A DNA stretch of 64,000 bases from Azonexus sp. (GCA_030696345.1 JAUYSK010000019.1:62001-126000); one strand, 5' to 3'. Numbered from the stretch's first letter, positions 9,101 through 19,224 are shown. Made by a program: numbers and translations. Notes: generated from the sequence alone by a model not told the origin.

Positions 9101-12100
9101 GGCACCGAGAACCTTGCCGGCCAGCTGAATATTGAGGCTGCTTTTACTGGCGATCGATGCTGACTCGTCCGCCCTAAAATTCACCTTGCCCCCGGCGGCC
9201 GCGCTACCGTCCGCCACACCAACATCAATCAAGCTGCCCGTCAGGGTTTTGACCTTCCCCGCTGCGCTGGCCGAAAGCTCAACCTCGCCTCCCTGACCAC
9301 GCGTCCCGGCATTCGATGGATTGCTCACCACCTCATTGCCCTTGGCCAGCAGTTGCCCGGCCAGCACAACGTCACCGCTACGGCTGTAAAGACCGATCTT
9401 GCCGCCCTTGCTGCCGGAAGCATCGATCACCCCGGTGCTACCGACTGTAATGCTGCCGTTGTCGGCAGCGATGATGGCGCTTTCGGTGGCGATTGACTTG
9501 CTCAGATCAAGATTGCCTGACCTTGCACGGATATCCCATTCCCCGCCGAAATGGGTACGGGTCGAGGCATCAGGCAATGTCTGCCTGACCGCATCGGCCA
9601 GACCGTCGAGGGCAACGTTCAAGGCATCGACCGTCAGGCGGCCCTGAACAAACTCGGTTTTACCGCCCTTGGCGGCATCCCCGCGCAAGCTTCCCGCCGC
9701 TGCGGAGACCGTACCCTGTTTGGCAACGAGGATCAATTTGCCGGCATCGCCGCCATCGGCGTGGGCTGCAACGGAAACTACCGCGCCGCTGTCGATGGCT
9801 ACATTGCCGCTGGCCGCACTCAGGGTGATCTGGCCACCCGGCGCGTAAGCAAAGGTATCGGCGAAAGCCACCCGGGTACCCTCGGCCGCAACGATGGCGT
9901 CCTTCTGAATCGTCACATGGTCGCCGGCAGCGCTGCCGGTAGCGGCAAGGGTCAGCTTGCCGGCCGGGGTCTCGATGCGTCCGGAAACGTCGATAGCCTT
10001 GGCTTCGATTTCAAGCGAGCCACCCAGACCGAGCGTTGTGCCGCCAGCATTGCCACCTTTGATTTCACTCTTGCCGCTGGCCACCAGAAGGTGGTTGGCG
10101 GTCCCGACAGTTGCCACCCGGCCGGCATCGATCGTCAAGGCTGCAGCTTTCCCGCTGCCACCGACATTATCGATCGCCGTCACCCCGACCCCCGAGAACA
10201 ACACGTCGCCCGTGGCTACCAGATCGACCTTGTCGAAACCACGAATCCCGAAACCTTCAGTTTTGGCAGCACGTTTTTCGCTTGTCGAATTGCCGCCGAA
10301 CTCGATGGTCGTTGCCTTGACCTTCAGCGCACCTTCACCCAGCCCAGCGCCGGCGATATAACCATCCAGTTCCGGGTTCGGGTTGGTAAAGGCGACTTTC
10401 TTAGCCGTGATCGTTGCCACACTGCTGCCATCGTTGCCATGCCCGGCAATGCCGGCTGCCGCGATAACCAGTTCCTTGAGACTGCTCGATCCGAGCACGG
10501 CATCGCCGTACAGATCCAGGGTCGAATAACTGGTCAGGCGCAACTGATCGACCGTTGCAAAGCGCGTCAGATCGGCGTTGCCCAGTGTCAAGCCATCCGT
10601 TGGCTGACTGCTGTTGCCATCGGCCACGACATTGATCCGCCCGGCACCGATATTCACCGCACCACCACTACCGCGACTGCCATCGCTCTGACGCACGCCG
10701 GGAAGGATCAAGCCATCCAGCGTATTGGCCCGAGTTGCATCGAATACCAGCGACTGGGCAGCCACCTTCGCGCCGCTCTGAATGATCAGATCGCCCTGCG
10801 TCCGGCTGACGTTGCCGTCGCGTGAGACTGCGGCCTGTGGCCCTTCAGCTGCCCGCAAAAACGCGCCATCACCGCTCAGCACAATAGTGCGCGCCTCGGC
10901 GGCACCCTTGGTATCAATGGTACTGTTGCTGTCCACCGTCAGGTTTTCATTGGCGGTCAGCATCAGCTCTTCCGCGCTCAAAGCGCTGCTATTGTTGCTG
11001 ACCAGCAATTCAGTGGCGACGGTCTCGATCCGCGTCCGGTCGCCTTCGTTTGTCCGGGCACCGCCAAGTAAGAGGCTGGAGGCACCAAGCCCGTTCAACT
11101 TGTTCTGATCGAGCCACGACCAGCTCGCATCCTTGGTCGAGGCCGAATCGCTGACCAACAGCCTGGGTGCCGCCAGATCAAGCTCCATGCCCCGGCCAGC
11201 CCGGGTACGGCCATCGCTGGCAGCGATTTCGGCGACGCGCATGGCCGTGATGACCGGGTCAAAGACCAGGCTGTCCCGTCCGACAGCAGTCAGGCGACCG
11301 GCATCACCAGCGAGATTTGCCCCGCTCTGGTCAAAAAAGAACTGGCTGGCCGACGTCTGTGTGTAATTGGCGCGCTGGGCAACGACCGCGCTACTGGCCA
11401 GCTCGAGCGTCAGCTTGGACGATGAATAGGGCGTCGTCGAACCGTCGGCATTGGCGGCAAAACGCGAGCCGGCAACCAGCCATGAGCCATCAGGCTGCTT
11501 CTGGGCTGCCCGGACCACGTTATCACTGCTTTCCTTGACGGTCACCAGATAAGCGCCAGCCAGGATCGCATAGCGTGCTGGCAACAGAACATAACTGCCA
11601 TCCAAGCCAGTCGGGTTGGCGGCCAGCGAAATCCGGTCGCCGACTTTCAGGCTGGCAATGGAGCCGTCAGCCGACTTCAGATAGCCCTGCTGCAATTCGC
11701 CATCGGTGGCCGAAAATCCCTTCCAGCCGGGAACAAGGGCAAATGTTTGGGTCGATGCGGCCAGTACGTCATTTTTACCACCTGGTCCTGCCGTGAACTC
11801 CCAGGCCAGGGCATCGCCGCCACCCGACAAATCGAGTTTGGCACCACTGGCGACGACCGTATCGGCAGCATCAATGCGGATGCTCTTGCCCGGCATGGCG
11901 TCGATCGTTTGACCTTGATATTTCCAGGCACTCGCCGATTCCGTGGTGTTGCCGAACAACAGGTCGCGATCCGCCGCCACTGAGGTAAAGCTGCCCGCCC
12001 CCAGGGTGACCTTGCCACCCGGGGCATTGAAGACAATTTCACCGAGCGGTGCTGAAATCGCCCCGTCGTGCGTAATGCTGTTCGCCACAAACTCAAGGCG

Positions 12101-15100
12101 GCCGCCGGCCGAGAGCGAAACATCCGCACTGGCTCCCGGCGGGCGGGAGATCTTGATGCTGCTATTCGGATCGGCCTGCAGATCAATCCGGAAATCGCTG
12201 TAAGTGGCCGGACTCAGGCGCGCTGCCGAGAATTCCAGATCACCGGAAGCCGTCATCTGGCCGTTATAAGTCCGCCCGCTGGCAGGATTCGCAACATTAT
12301 TCTGGACACTGTCGAAATGAATTTCACCCAGGCTGACAAACTTGCTTTCGCCAAAGCCATTCCAGCTGAAGGTTCCGCCGAGGCCGACATCCAGCCCGGT
12401 GATTTTCGCCGTCGCCCCGCCGATATCAGCCGCCACCGCCGCCGCACCGACATTCGATTTGCTGTTGCCGATCTGCACGGCTGCCGCCTTGAGCACCAGT
12501 TGAGTCGCGTCATTGACGGCCGAGAATTTCGGTGCGTTCAGGTTGAGCTGGTTGTTGACCGTTGCCGAAATGGCCCCGGAAAAACGCATTTCATCCTGGC
12601 TCTTCAGGTACCAGGAGCCGAAGCCGCCACTGACCAGTGAAGCCACATCCAGAGCCGCCTTGCCGTTGTGTGTTTCGGCATCAATCACGGCATTGCCGGC
12701 CAGGTACTGGCTGCTGTTCACATCCGACGGCCAGAGATCGGCATGGCTGGAAGCCGACTGATAAATTGTCAGTTGCCGCGCGGCCATCATCGCCAGCTGG
12801 TCGGGGCTGAGGTTGCCACTTTGCGGGATGACGATCCCCCAGGGATTATCGTTATTGCCGAGATCGGCAAAACGTAGCGAGAAAATGCCGCCCAGGGCAT
12901 TGCTGCCCCCGACCGCCTTGTATGAGCCGTCAAGGAACATGCCATCGCGTGCCGCAAGGCTTACCGTACCACCGGCACTACCAACCGTCAGGGCCGGATA
13001 GGCAAGGCCGAAACCCGTGCTGCTCGGGAGGTTCAGTATGTCGGTTTTACCCGAGACATCGATTTGCGAACCACTGCGCGAGACGAGATAGCCCAGACCG
13101 GCATCGATGCTGACCGTTCCGCCATCAAGCAGCGCTCCCTTGTAACGCGACTGACTACGCAACTGGCTGGCCGACACCCCCGCCTCAAGGGCCAAGCGTG
13201 TCGCGGCACTAAGCATTGTCGTGCCGCCGGCCAGCAAACGGCTATTCGACCCGAGGTAGATCGATTCAGACTGTTTCTCTTCCGATTCGATGATGGGGAA
13301 ATTGTTGTACGGCTCATCAGTTCGGTTCGCCGGGCGGCTCAGGCTGATCGTTCCCGCCAGTGCCTCCAGCGTACCCAGTACGGTCAATTGCCCTCTGGAG
13401 GAAAGATTGATGCTGCCTTTGGGTGAAACGCCGAGATAAGCATTCTCGCCGATCAGCAAATCGCCATAGGCCAGGCTGCGCGTTGCCAGCGACAGACTGG
13501 TCGGGGCACTGCGCAAATCCGGGTGGAGGACCACGGCCTGAGCGAAGTCAGCCAAGGCACTGCCGGTTGTGCGGTAGCGATAATTGGACACCCTGGCCAG
13601 CGACCAGCTGACCGGGTCGGGCGAAAGATGCACGCTATCGGCCACGACAACGCCGTCGCGACCGACAAAATTGAAGGCGAAGAAGCCGCCGCGATCAACA
13701 AAGCCGGCATCGAATGCAGCACCGACCTGGCTTTCCGCCAGACGTTTGGCCCGGCTCCAGTCGCGGCTGTCTGCCGAGAAGGTCTGGCCGAAGCGGATGG
13801 CCGAGGTATTGATGCTCAGGGTGCCGCCCTTGCCCAGCGCATAACCGGACAGCGTGCCATCGAGGAAAGCGCTCGCATCGCGGCGATCGCCATCTTCGGT
13901 GAAGTTGAAGGCACCCTTCTCATTGCCCTCTTTCGATACCGTGACACCGGTTGCCAGGGCGATCGAACCGGCATTGCCGGATTTCAGGCTGCCCTTTTGA
14001 TTGACCCAGGCACCACCGGAAACATCAATGACGCTGCCCTTCTGCAAATCCAGATCGTAGACCGAGGTCAGGTTGACACTGCCTCCATTGATGGCCTTGG
14101 CGACTCTGCTAAAAGAGCCATCGATGTAATCGTTCACCCAGCGTCCGGCGGTAGACAACTCAGCACCGGAAGCCAGGGTCAGCGTCGAGAACCGGGCCTC
14201 GGTATAGCCCGGAAAATCGCCCGGGGACGTGCTCATGTCACGGGTCTTCAGCGCAATGCTGCCACCGGGGGCAGAAATATCACCAGCGACATAGATTTGC
14301 CGACCGGAAGCGGCAAAGCTGCCGCCTGGCGCCAGATTCAGGCTGACCTCGGCGGGAATTTCGATGCGTCCGTCACTGGTAATATCGAAACGGGAGAAGC
14401 CGTTTTTGACCAGCGATTGCGACAGTTCCAGCCGGGGCCCGGCCGAACTGTCTTCGGAAAGCCCGGCAGCGGCAGACGCCGCCCCTTGCACGAAGGCAAT
14501 CTGGGCCTGCTTGAAGGCGGCTATTTTCTCTTCTTCGGTCGCCGTGGCGGCGTTGGCCAGCGGCATATGCTGACCAGCATCCGTGATAATCAGCTGGCCG
14601 CCGTAGGGGACGGCAAAGCGATTGGTGGCATCGCCAATTTCGCGCTGCCGGGTACCGACCGTGGTCTTGGCCAGCAACTGACCGTCGAGCGCAAGGCTGT
14701 TGCCAACCACCTCGACCTTGCCGGCGCTCTTGCCTTCAACATAGGCCGCTTCCTGACGCTGAGTGGTAATCAAACCGGCGTAAACCGATGAAGCAGGTGC
14801 ATCATTCAGACGGTATCGTTGCCCACCCAGGGTCATGGCCCTCGACTCACTGACACTGGCGGCAGCATAGTCAACCTTGCCACCGGAGACATCGAGTTCC
14901 GCCCCTGCCTTGACAATGACGCTACCCGTCGTTCCCAGTGAAATTTCGCCACCGCTGGCGGCTTTTTCATTCACCGTCTGTCCAACCTGCCTGGTCCAAC
15001 CATCCAGATTGGCGATGCTCACCTTGTCGCGAATATCGACCCAGGCCTTTTCACCACGCAACTTTCCGTCGCGTTGAACGGGATTATCGGCGAACTCGTC

Positions 15101-17539
15101 GCCCCGCAGTTCGACTTCGATGAAGAGGTCGGCTGCCGACTTGCTGGCATTGGTACCGGAAGCATCGATGCGTGCGCCATCGGCGACAAAGATCCCGACG
15201 CCAGCCGGTGGCGTCGAGGTTTTGCTGGGAATTGGCGCATCCGCTGCCGAGGCGGAAAACTCGCTGAATTCTTCGCTGGCACGCAAGCGGATATTGCCGC
15301 CCTGAGCTTTGATATCGGCGTCGGCAACAATAATCTGGCGGGCCATGGCATCAATCGAAGACTTGGTGAAAGTCTGATCCGCCGTCAGCTTCTTGCCATC
15401 GCTGCCATCAATTTCGACTACGGTCTGGCTACCGGCAGCCAGCGTCAGCTTGCCGCCAACACGTCCTGCAATGAACTCTGTGATGTCATCCTCAGTGCTG
15501 GCGACAGGTGTCCCAGTACTGGCGACGAGGCCCTGGTTGCCATACTTGCGCCAGAAAACACTCGGCACCGTCGGTTCCCCATCGCCCTGAATGTTCAACT
15601 GGTCACGGGCCAGCATATGGATCGAGCCATTGGCGCTCACCGAGGTGCTCGCCAGCAGTGTTCCGGCTTGCATGATCTCGTGACCGACCAGCGTGATGTC
15701 ACCAAAGGCCGAGGCAATGCTGCCGTTATTGGTTACGGAATTGGCATCAACGCCACGCGACAATACAAGCCAGGGCTTGATCGTGTCGGCCACTTCATTA
15801 CCCAGGTCGTTCAGAATTTTGGTTCTGACCACGTACAGTGGATTGACTTCAGCCGTGAAGCCGCGCACGGCGGACGAATAGCCCGGCTTCAGATAGAGAT
15901 CAGCACCGGCCGCGAGCACCGTCTGCCCCCCCGGCGAGGAAATATTGCCGGACTGCTTGACCTTCGAGCCGGTGAGAATGACATAGCCATTCGTGCCACT
16001 GGTAATCCGGGCGCCCGACTTGACGTCGATCGTTGCCTGGCGGAAAGCCCCGAGGGCCTGATCGAATACCTGCTGCTTGTCCGGGTCAGCATCGCTATAC
16101 GTCAACGGTGTCTTGCTGAGATAGAAGGCCCGCTTCGCCACATCGGTCTGCCCGAGCAGCCCGGAATTGACAATTGCCGGATTCATGCCGAGGGCCGAGG
16201 CGACGAAGTTGCTGGCTGAGACGCGGGCATTCGAATTGAAATCGATGCCTTTCTCGTTAACCAGCACGAACTGCCCGCTGGCCTTCACGATGCCATCGAT
16301 AATTGAGCGCCCGGCCACATTCAATACCGTACCATCGGCGGCGATGCGATCCGGTTCATAGACGTAGTTGTAGGCCACCGCGCCAGCCGATGACTGGACG
16401 AACTCCACCGTCTTGCCAGCCCCAACATTGAAGCCGCTGACCCAGTCGATCTCGGCTTTGTCGCCACGCTGGTTGATGGTCAGCCGGTCGGTTTCGATCG
16501 TTCCTGAAACCAGCATGGTTGTGCCATTCAGGTTGACCGCCTTGGTCGCATTGACGATGCCCTTCTGGTTTACCGCCAGCGCCGCCAGGCTGACGATGCC
16601 GCCAGCACCTGTATCGATACGTCCGTTGTTGGCCGTGCCGTCACTCTTGTTGGTTACCGTACCATCCAGCGTGACGCTATTGCCAAGGCCATCCCTGCCG
16701 GTAAAGGACTTCGTCTCAACCAGCAAGCCGCGCAGTGCCGGATCGTCCGGCGCCGTCAGGATGACCTTGCCGCCGGCTGCCAGAATCGCCTCGGCGCCGC
16801 CGCCTCCCTCGATCAGGCCCATATTTTCGACTGTCTTCGGGGCGATCAGGACAACCCTGCCGCCAGACGGCGTACGGATTGCCGCGCCAGCCTCCACCGT
16901 GACAAATCCCGAATTGAATCCGGCGACTGAACCATCAAAGGCAAACTCGAGGCTATCTCCCCTGGCTGAGGGCAAACCATTGTTCAGCAACTTGCTGGCC
17001 ATGGCGTCGGAAAGATTGATCGCCGAGGCGACCAGTCCGCCCACATTCACCTGGGCTCCGTTGCCAAACAGGATGCCGTTCTGATTGATCAGATAAATCT
17101 GCCCATTGGCATTCAGCTTACCCATGATCTGGCTGGGATCGTTGCTCCAGATACGGTTCAGCACGCGCGAGGTCGAGTCCGGCTGATTGAAAGTCACCGA
17201 CGCACTGCTGCCAACATTGAAACTCTGCCAGTTGAGCCCCAGCGTCCGGCTCGCCGTATTGATGGTCATGGCATTGCCAACCGTGCTTGGCTGGCCGCCC
17301 GTTACGGCGCCGGAAAAAACGAATGGTCGGGCACCGCTTGACGGTACCGGCAATGCATTCACCGCCGGGGGCGCCGCCCAGGCCAGTTCGCTGATCGCTG
17401 CCAGTGCTGCCAAGCCCAAAACAGCAGCGGCAACCCGACGGCGCGTACTTTTCTTGCCGCGCCCACGCACGTTTTCTGCGACGGCAACCCAACTATTGCG
17501 TTCGCTGTTGAATACCAGCCGATAGATACCGTGGTTCAT
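6155..17539 (-). CDS. Giant filamentous-haemagglutinin-like TpsA exoprotein
   Basis: The product is 3794 residues. The first 24 residues match an extended signal peptide region (MNHGIYRLVFN...), followed by a basic stretch and a hydrophobic core ending near AWA (55). A TPS secretion domain follows (about 75-200) with NANGQIYLINQNGILFG at 143-159. The body is a long series of Gly/Ser/Ala-rich beta-helix-type repeats. The C-terminal third resembles the DUF3739 filamentous haemagglutinin family, and the very C-terminus has two cysteines (3782 and 3791). It lies 29 bp downstream of the TpsB gene, its presumed exporter. Ala/Gly/Ser/Asp richness and the lack of a CdiA-like toxin tail favour a surface adhesin or matrix protein over a contact-dependent toxin. 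The ligand is unknown. Many antisense frames overlap it because of codon composition. Confidence 0.93.
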   Translation of the reverse strand: MNHGIYRLVFNSERNSWVAVAENVRGRGKKSTRRRVAAAVLGLAALAAISELAWAAPPAVNALPVPSSGARPFVFSGAVTGGQPSTVGNAMTINTASRTLGLNWQSFNVGSSASVTFNQPDSTSRVLNRIWSNDPSQIMGKLNANGQIYLINQNGILFGNGAQVNVGGLVASAINLSDAMASKLLNNGLPSARGDSLEFAFDGSVAGFNSGFVTVEAGAAIRTPSGGRVVLIAPKTVENMGLIEGGGGAEAILAAGGKVILTAPDDPALRGLLVETKSFTGRDGLGNSVTLDGTVTNKSDGTANNGRIDTGAGGIVSLAALAVNQKGIVNATKAVNLNGTTMLVSGTIETDRLTINQRGDKAEIDWVSGFNVGAGKTVEFVQSSAGAVAYNYVYEPDRIAADGTVLNVAGRSIIDGIVKASGQFVLVNEKGIDFNSNARVSASNFVASALGMNPAIVNSGLLGQTDVAKRAFYLSKTPLTYSDADPDKQQVFDQALGAFRQATIDVKSGARITSGTNGYVILTGSKVKQSGNISSPGGQTVLAAGADLYLKPGYSSAVRGFTAEVNPLYVVRTKILNDLGNEVADTIKPWLVLSRGVDANSVTNNGSIASAFGDITLVGHEIMQAGTLLASTSVSANGSIHMLARDQLNIQGDGEPTVPSVFWRKYGNQGLVASTGTPVASTEDDITEFIAGRVGGKLTLAAGSQTVVEIDGSDGKKLTADQTFTKSSIDAMARQIIVADADIKAQGGNIRLRASEEFSEFSASAADAPIPSKTSTPPAGVGIFVADGARIDASGTNASKSAADLFIEVELRGDEFADNPVQRDGKLRGEKAWVDIRDKVSIANLDGWTRQVGQTVNEKAASGGEISLGTTGSVIVKAGAELDVSGGKVDYAAASVSESRAMTLGGQRYRLNDAPASSVYAGLITTQRQEAAYVEGKSAGKVEVVGNSLALDGQLLAKTTVGTRQREIGDATNRFAVPYGGQLIITDAGQHMPLANAATATEEEKIAAFKQAQIAFVQGAASAAAGLSEDSSAGPRLELSQSLVKNGFSRFDITSDGRIEIPAEVSLNLAPGGSFAASGRQIYVAGDISAPGGSIALKTRDMSTSPGDFPGYTEARFSTLTLASGAELSTAGRWVNDYIDGSFSRVAKAINGGSVNLTSVYDLDLQKGSVIDVSGGAWVNQKGSLKSGNAGSIALATGVTVSKEGNEKGAFNFTEDGDRRDASAFLDGTLSGYALGKGGTLSINTSAIRFGQTFSADSRDWSRAKRLAESQVGAAFDAGFVDRGGFFAFNFVGRDGVVVADSVHLSPDPVSWSLARVSNYRYRTTGSALADFAQAVVLHPDLRSAPTSLSLATRSLAYGDLLIGENAYLGVSPKGSINLSSRGQLTVLGTLEALAGTISLSRPANRTDEPYNNFPIIESEEKQSESIYLGSNSRLLAGGTTMLSAATRLALEAGVSASQLRSQSRYKGALLDGGTVSIDAGLGYLVSRSGSQIDVSGKTDILNLPSSTGFGLAYPALTVGSAGGTVSLAARDGMFLDGSYKAVGGSNALGGIFSLRFADLGNNDNPWGIVIPQSGNLSPDQLAMMAARQLTIYQSASSHADLWPSDVNSSQYLAGNAVIDAETHNGKAALDVASLVSGGFGSWYLKSQDEMRFSGAISATVNNQLNLNAPKFSAVNDATQLVLKAAAVQIGNSKSNVGAAAVAADIGGATAKITGLDVGLGGTFSWNGFGESKFVSLGEIHFDSVQNNVANPASGRTYNGQMTASGDLEFSAARLSPATYSDFRIDLQADPNSSIKISRPPGASADVSLSAGGRLEFVANSITHDGAISAPLGEIVFNAPGGKVTLGAGSFTSVAADRDLLFGNTTESASAWKYQGQTIDAMPGKSIRIDAADTVVASGAKLDLSGGGDALAWEFTAGPGGKNDVLAASTQTFALVPGWKGFSATDGELQQGYLKSADGSIASLKVGDRISLAANPTGLDGSYVLLPARYAILAGAYLVTVKESSDNVVRAAQKQPDGSWLVAGSRFAANADGSTTPYSSSKLTLELASSAVVAQRANYTQTSASQFFFDQSGANLAGDAGRLTAVGRDSLVFDPVITAMRVAEIAASDGRTRAGRGMELDLAAPRLLVSDSASTKDASWSWLDQNKLNGLGASSLLLGGARTNEGDRTRIETVATELLVSNNSSALSAEELMLTANENLTVDSNSTIDTKGAAEARTIVLSGDGAFLRAAEGPQAAVSRDGNVSRTQGDLIIQSGAKVAAQSLVFDATRANTLDGLILPGVRQSDGSRGSGGAVNIGAGRINVVADGNSSQPTDGLTLGNADLTRFATVDQLRLTSYSTLDLYGDAVLGSSSLKELVIAAAGIAGHGNDGSSVATITAKKVAFTNPNPELDGYIAGAGLGEGALKVKATTIEFGGNSTSEKRAAKTEGFGIRGFDKVDLVATGDVLFSGVGVTAIDNVGGSGKAAALTIDAGRVATVGTANHLLVASGKSEIKGGNAGGTTLGLGGSLEIEAKAIDVSGRIETPAGKLTLAATGSAAGDHVTIQKDAIVAAEGTRVAFADTFAYAPGGQITLSAASGNVAIDSGAVVSVAAHADGGDAGKLILVAKQGTVSAAAGSLRGDAAKGGKTEFVQGRLTVDALNVALDGLADAVRQTLPDASTRTHFGGEWDIRARSGNLDLSKSIATESAIIAADNGSITVGSTGVIDASGSKGGKIGLYSRSGDVVLAGQLLAKGNEVVSNPSNAGTRGQGGEVELSASAAGKVKTLTGSLIDVGVADGSAAAGGKVNFRADESASIASKSSLNIQLAGKVLGASDVGVEIVKKYSGTSLKTGTTSGQAIGLATINSDLNGLFSASNMNLLRSHLGFDSALQHVRAGAEITSTSTGDFIIANDLDFSALRFQGEAGVLTLKAQGNLKINSSISDGFNQVKTSPASYLATGRDARISSSDASWSYRLLAGADTSAARTTAVKAPAATGNIEIASGKLVRTGTGDITLAAQGDIKLLDKAVVYTAGRNDTATPANFVAAPGPNDTSDTGQRNYFLRNGGDLNVTAGGNISQVSAGALTDWMVTYSKGYNSTQWWARLASLQQGFAAFGGGDINLAAGGNLSKVSAVIPTNGRVPGLNDEAQPELAVINAGGNLSVKTDGSINGGLFYAETGRLNMTAGKSITQNPVLAMGNTTTRVTAAETVSLGNIQNPMSTSRNSGLLKNSSGGALAGTMATAAEYRVRIGTYGEDSRLDVTSVNGDLKLETDVTPANGVAPNQVSAVALNGSITANLLQMPGASGQLDLLAANNLEIKTITQFDMPANLLPGIASPIASGAATDPFPKAGSRVALPASLAHSSVLWHADDFEPSRLIALTGNIVGEKSTSPTVKFNEAVTVQAGNDIKNLNISVQHAHGSDVSRISAGGDIRYENYNSTDPNDPSGKKLVTDASSPLGIRVSGPGGVEVVANKTIDLADTKGIVSSGNLDNPYLPEGGASILAVAGATPDYESLRTYLGLPKEVSNVELRQTFFTMLRDYGREAQFGGGQANYDKGSALAQAFFPPASVGKGDIKLSVSQIKTEQGGSIQAFAPGGSIQVGVADPSMTKKASSQGMFTIRDGDIQAYVANNFLVNQSRVFTLDGGDVMIWADKGSIDAGSGSKTQNATPPPVLVIRDGQIVLDTSNSVSGSGIGVLASRDDTPASDMDLFAPKGAIDAGDAGLRSTGNITLGARTILNASNIQAGGGVTGAPAPTTTAAPVAAMAPPTSKEDRMLEESPSAAGNRNSAQGMLTVEVLGGDDCTDSPRNKACNPG

Positions 17540-17568
17540 GGCTTACCCCGCTTGTCCAGCCCAGAGAA

Positions 17569-19149
17569 TCAAAACTCGTAACCCAGGCGCAGATGCGCGC
17601 GCCGGGTTCCCCGGCCAGTCAATGGCCCGTCCTTTAGCGCCTGCCCGGCGTCGACCACCAATAGCGGCCCACCCTTGTCACTCTTCACTCGCAGACCAAA
17701 ACCGGCGCTGGCCACGGTAAATTCGCTGGTCTGCCCGGGGAGCGGGCTGTTCAGCCATAGGTTCGCTCCCTCAACGAAGGCCAGCACACGCAAGCTGCTC
17801 CCGCCAAACTCCAGCAGTGAAGGTGTCTTCAGCTCCGAGCGCAAACGCCATCCGGCATCACCGGCGACCTCACCTTCGTAATAGCCACGCACGTTATCCA
17901 TGCCACCCGCCAGAATTAACTCTGGCGAAACCAGAGGCTGGGAACTGATCTGAAAATCCAGTTTGGCTGAGCCCTCCCAGCCGAAAAGACGATGCGAGTA
18001 GCCGAGATCCCCGCGCACGACCGCGAACCCGGGGCGCGCATAGGCACGACGACACTCGAACTGGTCCATATCGACACCCTGACAATCGACGCGCCGCGAG
18101 CTTGTGTTGAGATTGACCACCAGCCCGAGGTTGCCGGAAAACTGACCGGAATCGCCATAGCTGCTGAAGGTGTATTGCGCCACCAGTGGCATATAGCGCA
18201 GTGGCGTATCCTTGTTGTCGGCGCCGAGCGCGTTCTGGGTCTCGTTCAGGTTCTTGAAATCCGCCCCCAGCGACAGCGAATGAAAAAAGTTGGCCACCCC
18301 TGCCGGCGGCGGCAAGGTCAGCGAATAACGGGCACCCACCGTGGTGCCCTTGCCTACGACACTACTGCCTACCGCCGAGGCAATATTGCTGTTGGAACTC
18401 TGAATGAACATCGACACTGAGCGGGTGGCACTTATCGGCGCACTGTAAAAGCCAGCCAGCACGCTGACCTCATCCGGATTCTGCGGCGCAACGACATAAT
18501 TCAGGCCGGCGCTATGCTGTTTCTGGAACAGGTTGCTGTAACGAATGCCCGCCTCGAGTCGCCCGACCGAGGTATTCGGGCTTTGCCGATTGTTCAGCTC
18601 GATACTGCCGTGCAAGGGCAGTTCGTCCTCAACAGCGATTTCCACTTCCATGGTGCCGGGGCGAACCCCCGGGCGCAGCAGCGGCGTCACGCGGCGGTCC
18701 GGGGAGCGCCCAGCCTGAGCCAGTTCAGCCTGCATGGTCGGGAAATGTGGCACCGAGCCCGCCGCCAGTTCCGGCACCTCGGCCCGCAAGTCGTTGCGCG
18801 AGGTGTACTTGTTGCCACTGACCTTCAGGCGCTCGACTTGCCCCTCGACCACCTGCAAGCGGATGATGCCTTCGCCAACCGATTGCTCCGGCACGACGAC
18901 CGACACTGACAGGTAGCCGCTTTGCTGATACGCCGCCTCCAGCGCGACACGCGCCTTTTCGACATCGGCAACGGTCTTGCCCGGGCCGAGCGATGGATAA
19001 ATGGCACGCTCGATTTCGACATCGGCCAGCACCGTATTGCCCTCGACTGAAAATTCCATCAGGTCGAAAGTCGATGCCGCAAGGGCCGCCGGCGAAATGA
19101 AAGCTGCGCTGAGCAGTGTTACAGAGAGGAGTTTTTTGAGGAAATGCAT
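17569..19149 (-). CDS. TpsB outer-membrane transporter (ShlB/FhaC/HecB family)
   Basis: The protein is 526 residues from the ATG at 19149, where a signal peptide begins (MHFLKKLLSVTLLSAAF, ending ALAAS); an upstream in-frame ATG at 19176 lacks it. Two POTRA domains are visible (about 30-105 and 105-155). The barrel follows, with the L6-loop motif VRGYYEGE in its last third and a C-terminal phenylalanine (RLGYEF). It should recognise the TPS domain of the adjacent TpsA and export it without ATP. The gene is first in the long minus-strand operon, and the palindrome TAGTCCGATCGGACTA lies about 60 bp upstream of its start. Confidence 0.94.
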   Translation of the reverse strand: MHFLKKLLSVTLLSAAFISPAALAASTFDLMEFSVEGNTVLADVEIERAIYPSLGPGKTVADVEKARVALEAAYQQSGYLSVSVVVPEQSVGEGIIRLQVVEGQVERLKVSGNKYTSRNDLRAEVPELAAGSVPHFPTMQAELAQAGRSPDRRVTPLLRPGVRPGTMEVEIAVEDELPLHGSIELNNRQSPNTSVGRLEAGIRYSNLFQKQHSAGLNYVVAPQNPDEVSVLAGFYSAPISATRSVSMFIQSSNSNIASAVGSSVVGKGTTVGARYSLTLPPPAGVANFFHSLSLGADFKNLNETQNALGADNKDTPLRYMPLVAQYTFSSYGDSGQFSGNLGLVVNLNTSSRRVDCQGVDMDQFECRRAYARPGFAVVRGDLGYSHRLFGWEGSAKLDFQISSQPLVSPELILAGGMDNVRGYYEGEVAGDAGWRLRSELKTPSLLEFGGSSLRVLAFVEGANLWLNSPLPGQTSEFTVASAGFGLRVKSDKGGPLLVVDAGQALKDGPLTGRGTRRAHLRLGYEF

Positions 19150-19208
19150 AGCCCGCGGATTATCGGCAGGTGGCATTACTTCCCCGTGAATACATGGGCA
19201 GGGAAATG

Positions 19209-19224
19209 TAGTCCGATCGGACTA
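19209..19224. promoter_or_regulatory. Palindromic candidate operator upstream of the TPS/Ton operon
   Basis: TAGTCCGATCGGACTA is a perfect 16-bp palindrome, 60 bp upstream of the TpsB start. It is the best copy of a motif found upstream of five transcription units in this window. The regulator is not known; the EpsA-like LuxR protein at 22069 is a candidate. Confidence 0.6.

Noticed and set aside
9551-10825. Long plus-strand open frame of 424 codons inside tpsA
   Set aside because: It is antisense to the TpsA gene, has no ribosome binding site or domain, and arises from biased codon composition. The same holds for the frames at 13523-14791 and 15074-16219.
6155-17539. TpsA as a contact-dependent inhibition toxin (CdiA)
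   Set aside because: No VENN-type motif, no toxin-like C-terminal domain and no immunity gene after the stop codon; the C-terminus looks like an adhesin of the DUF3739 family.
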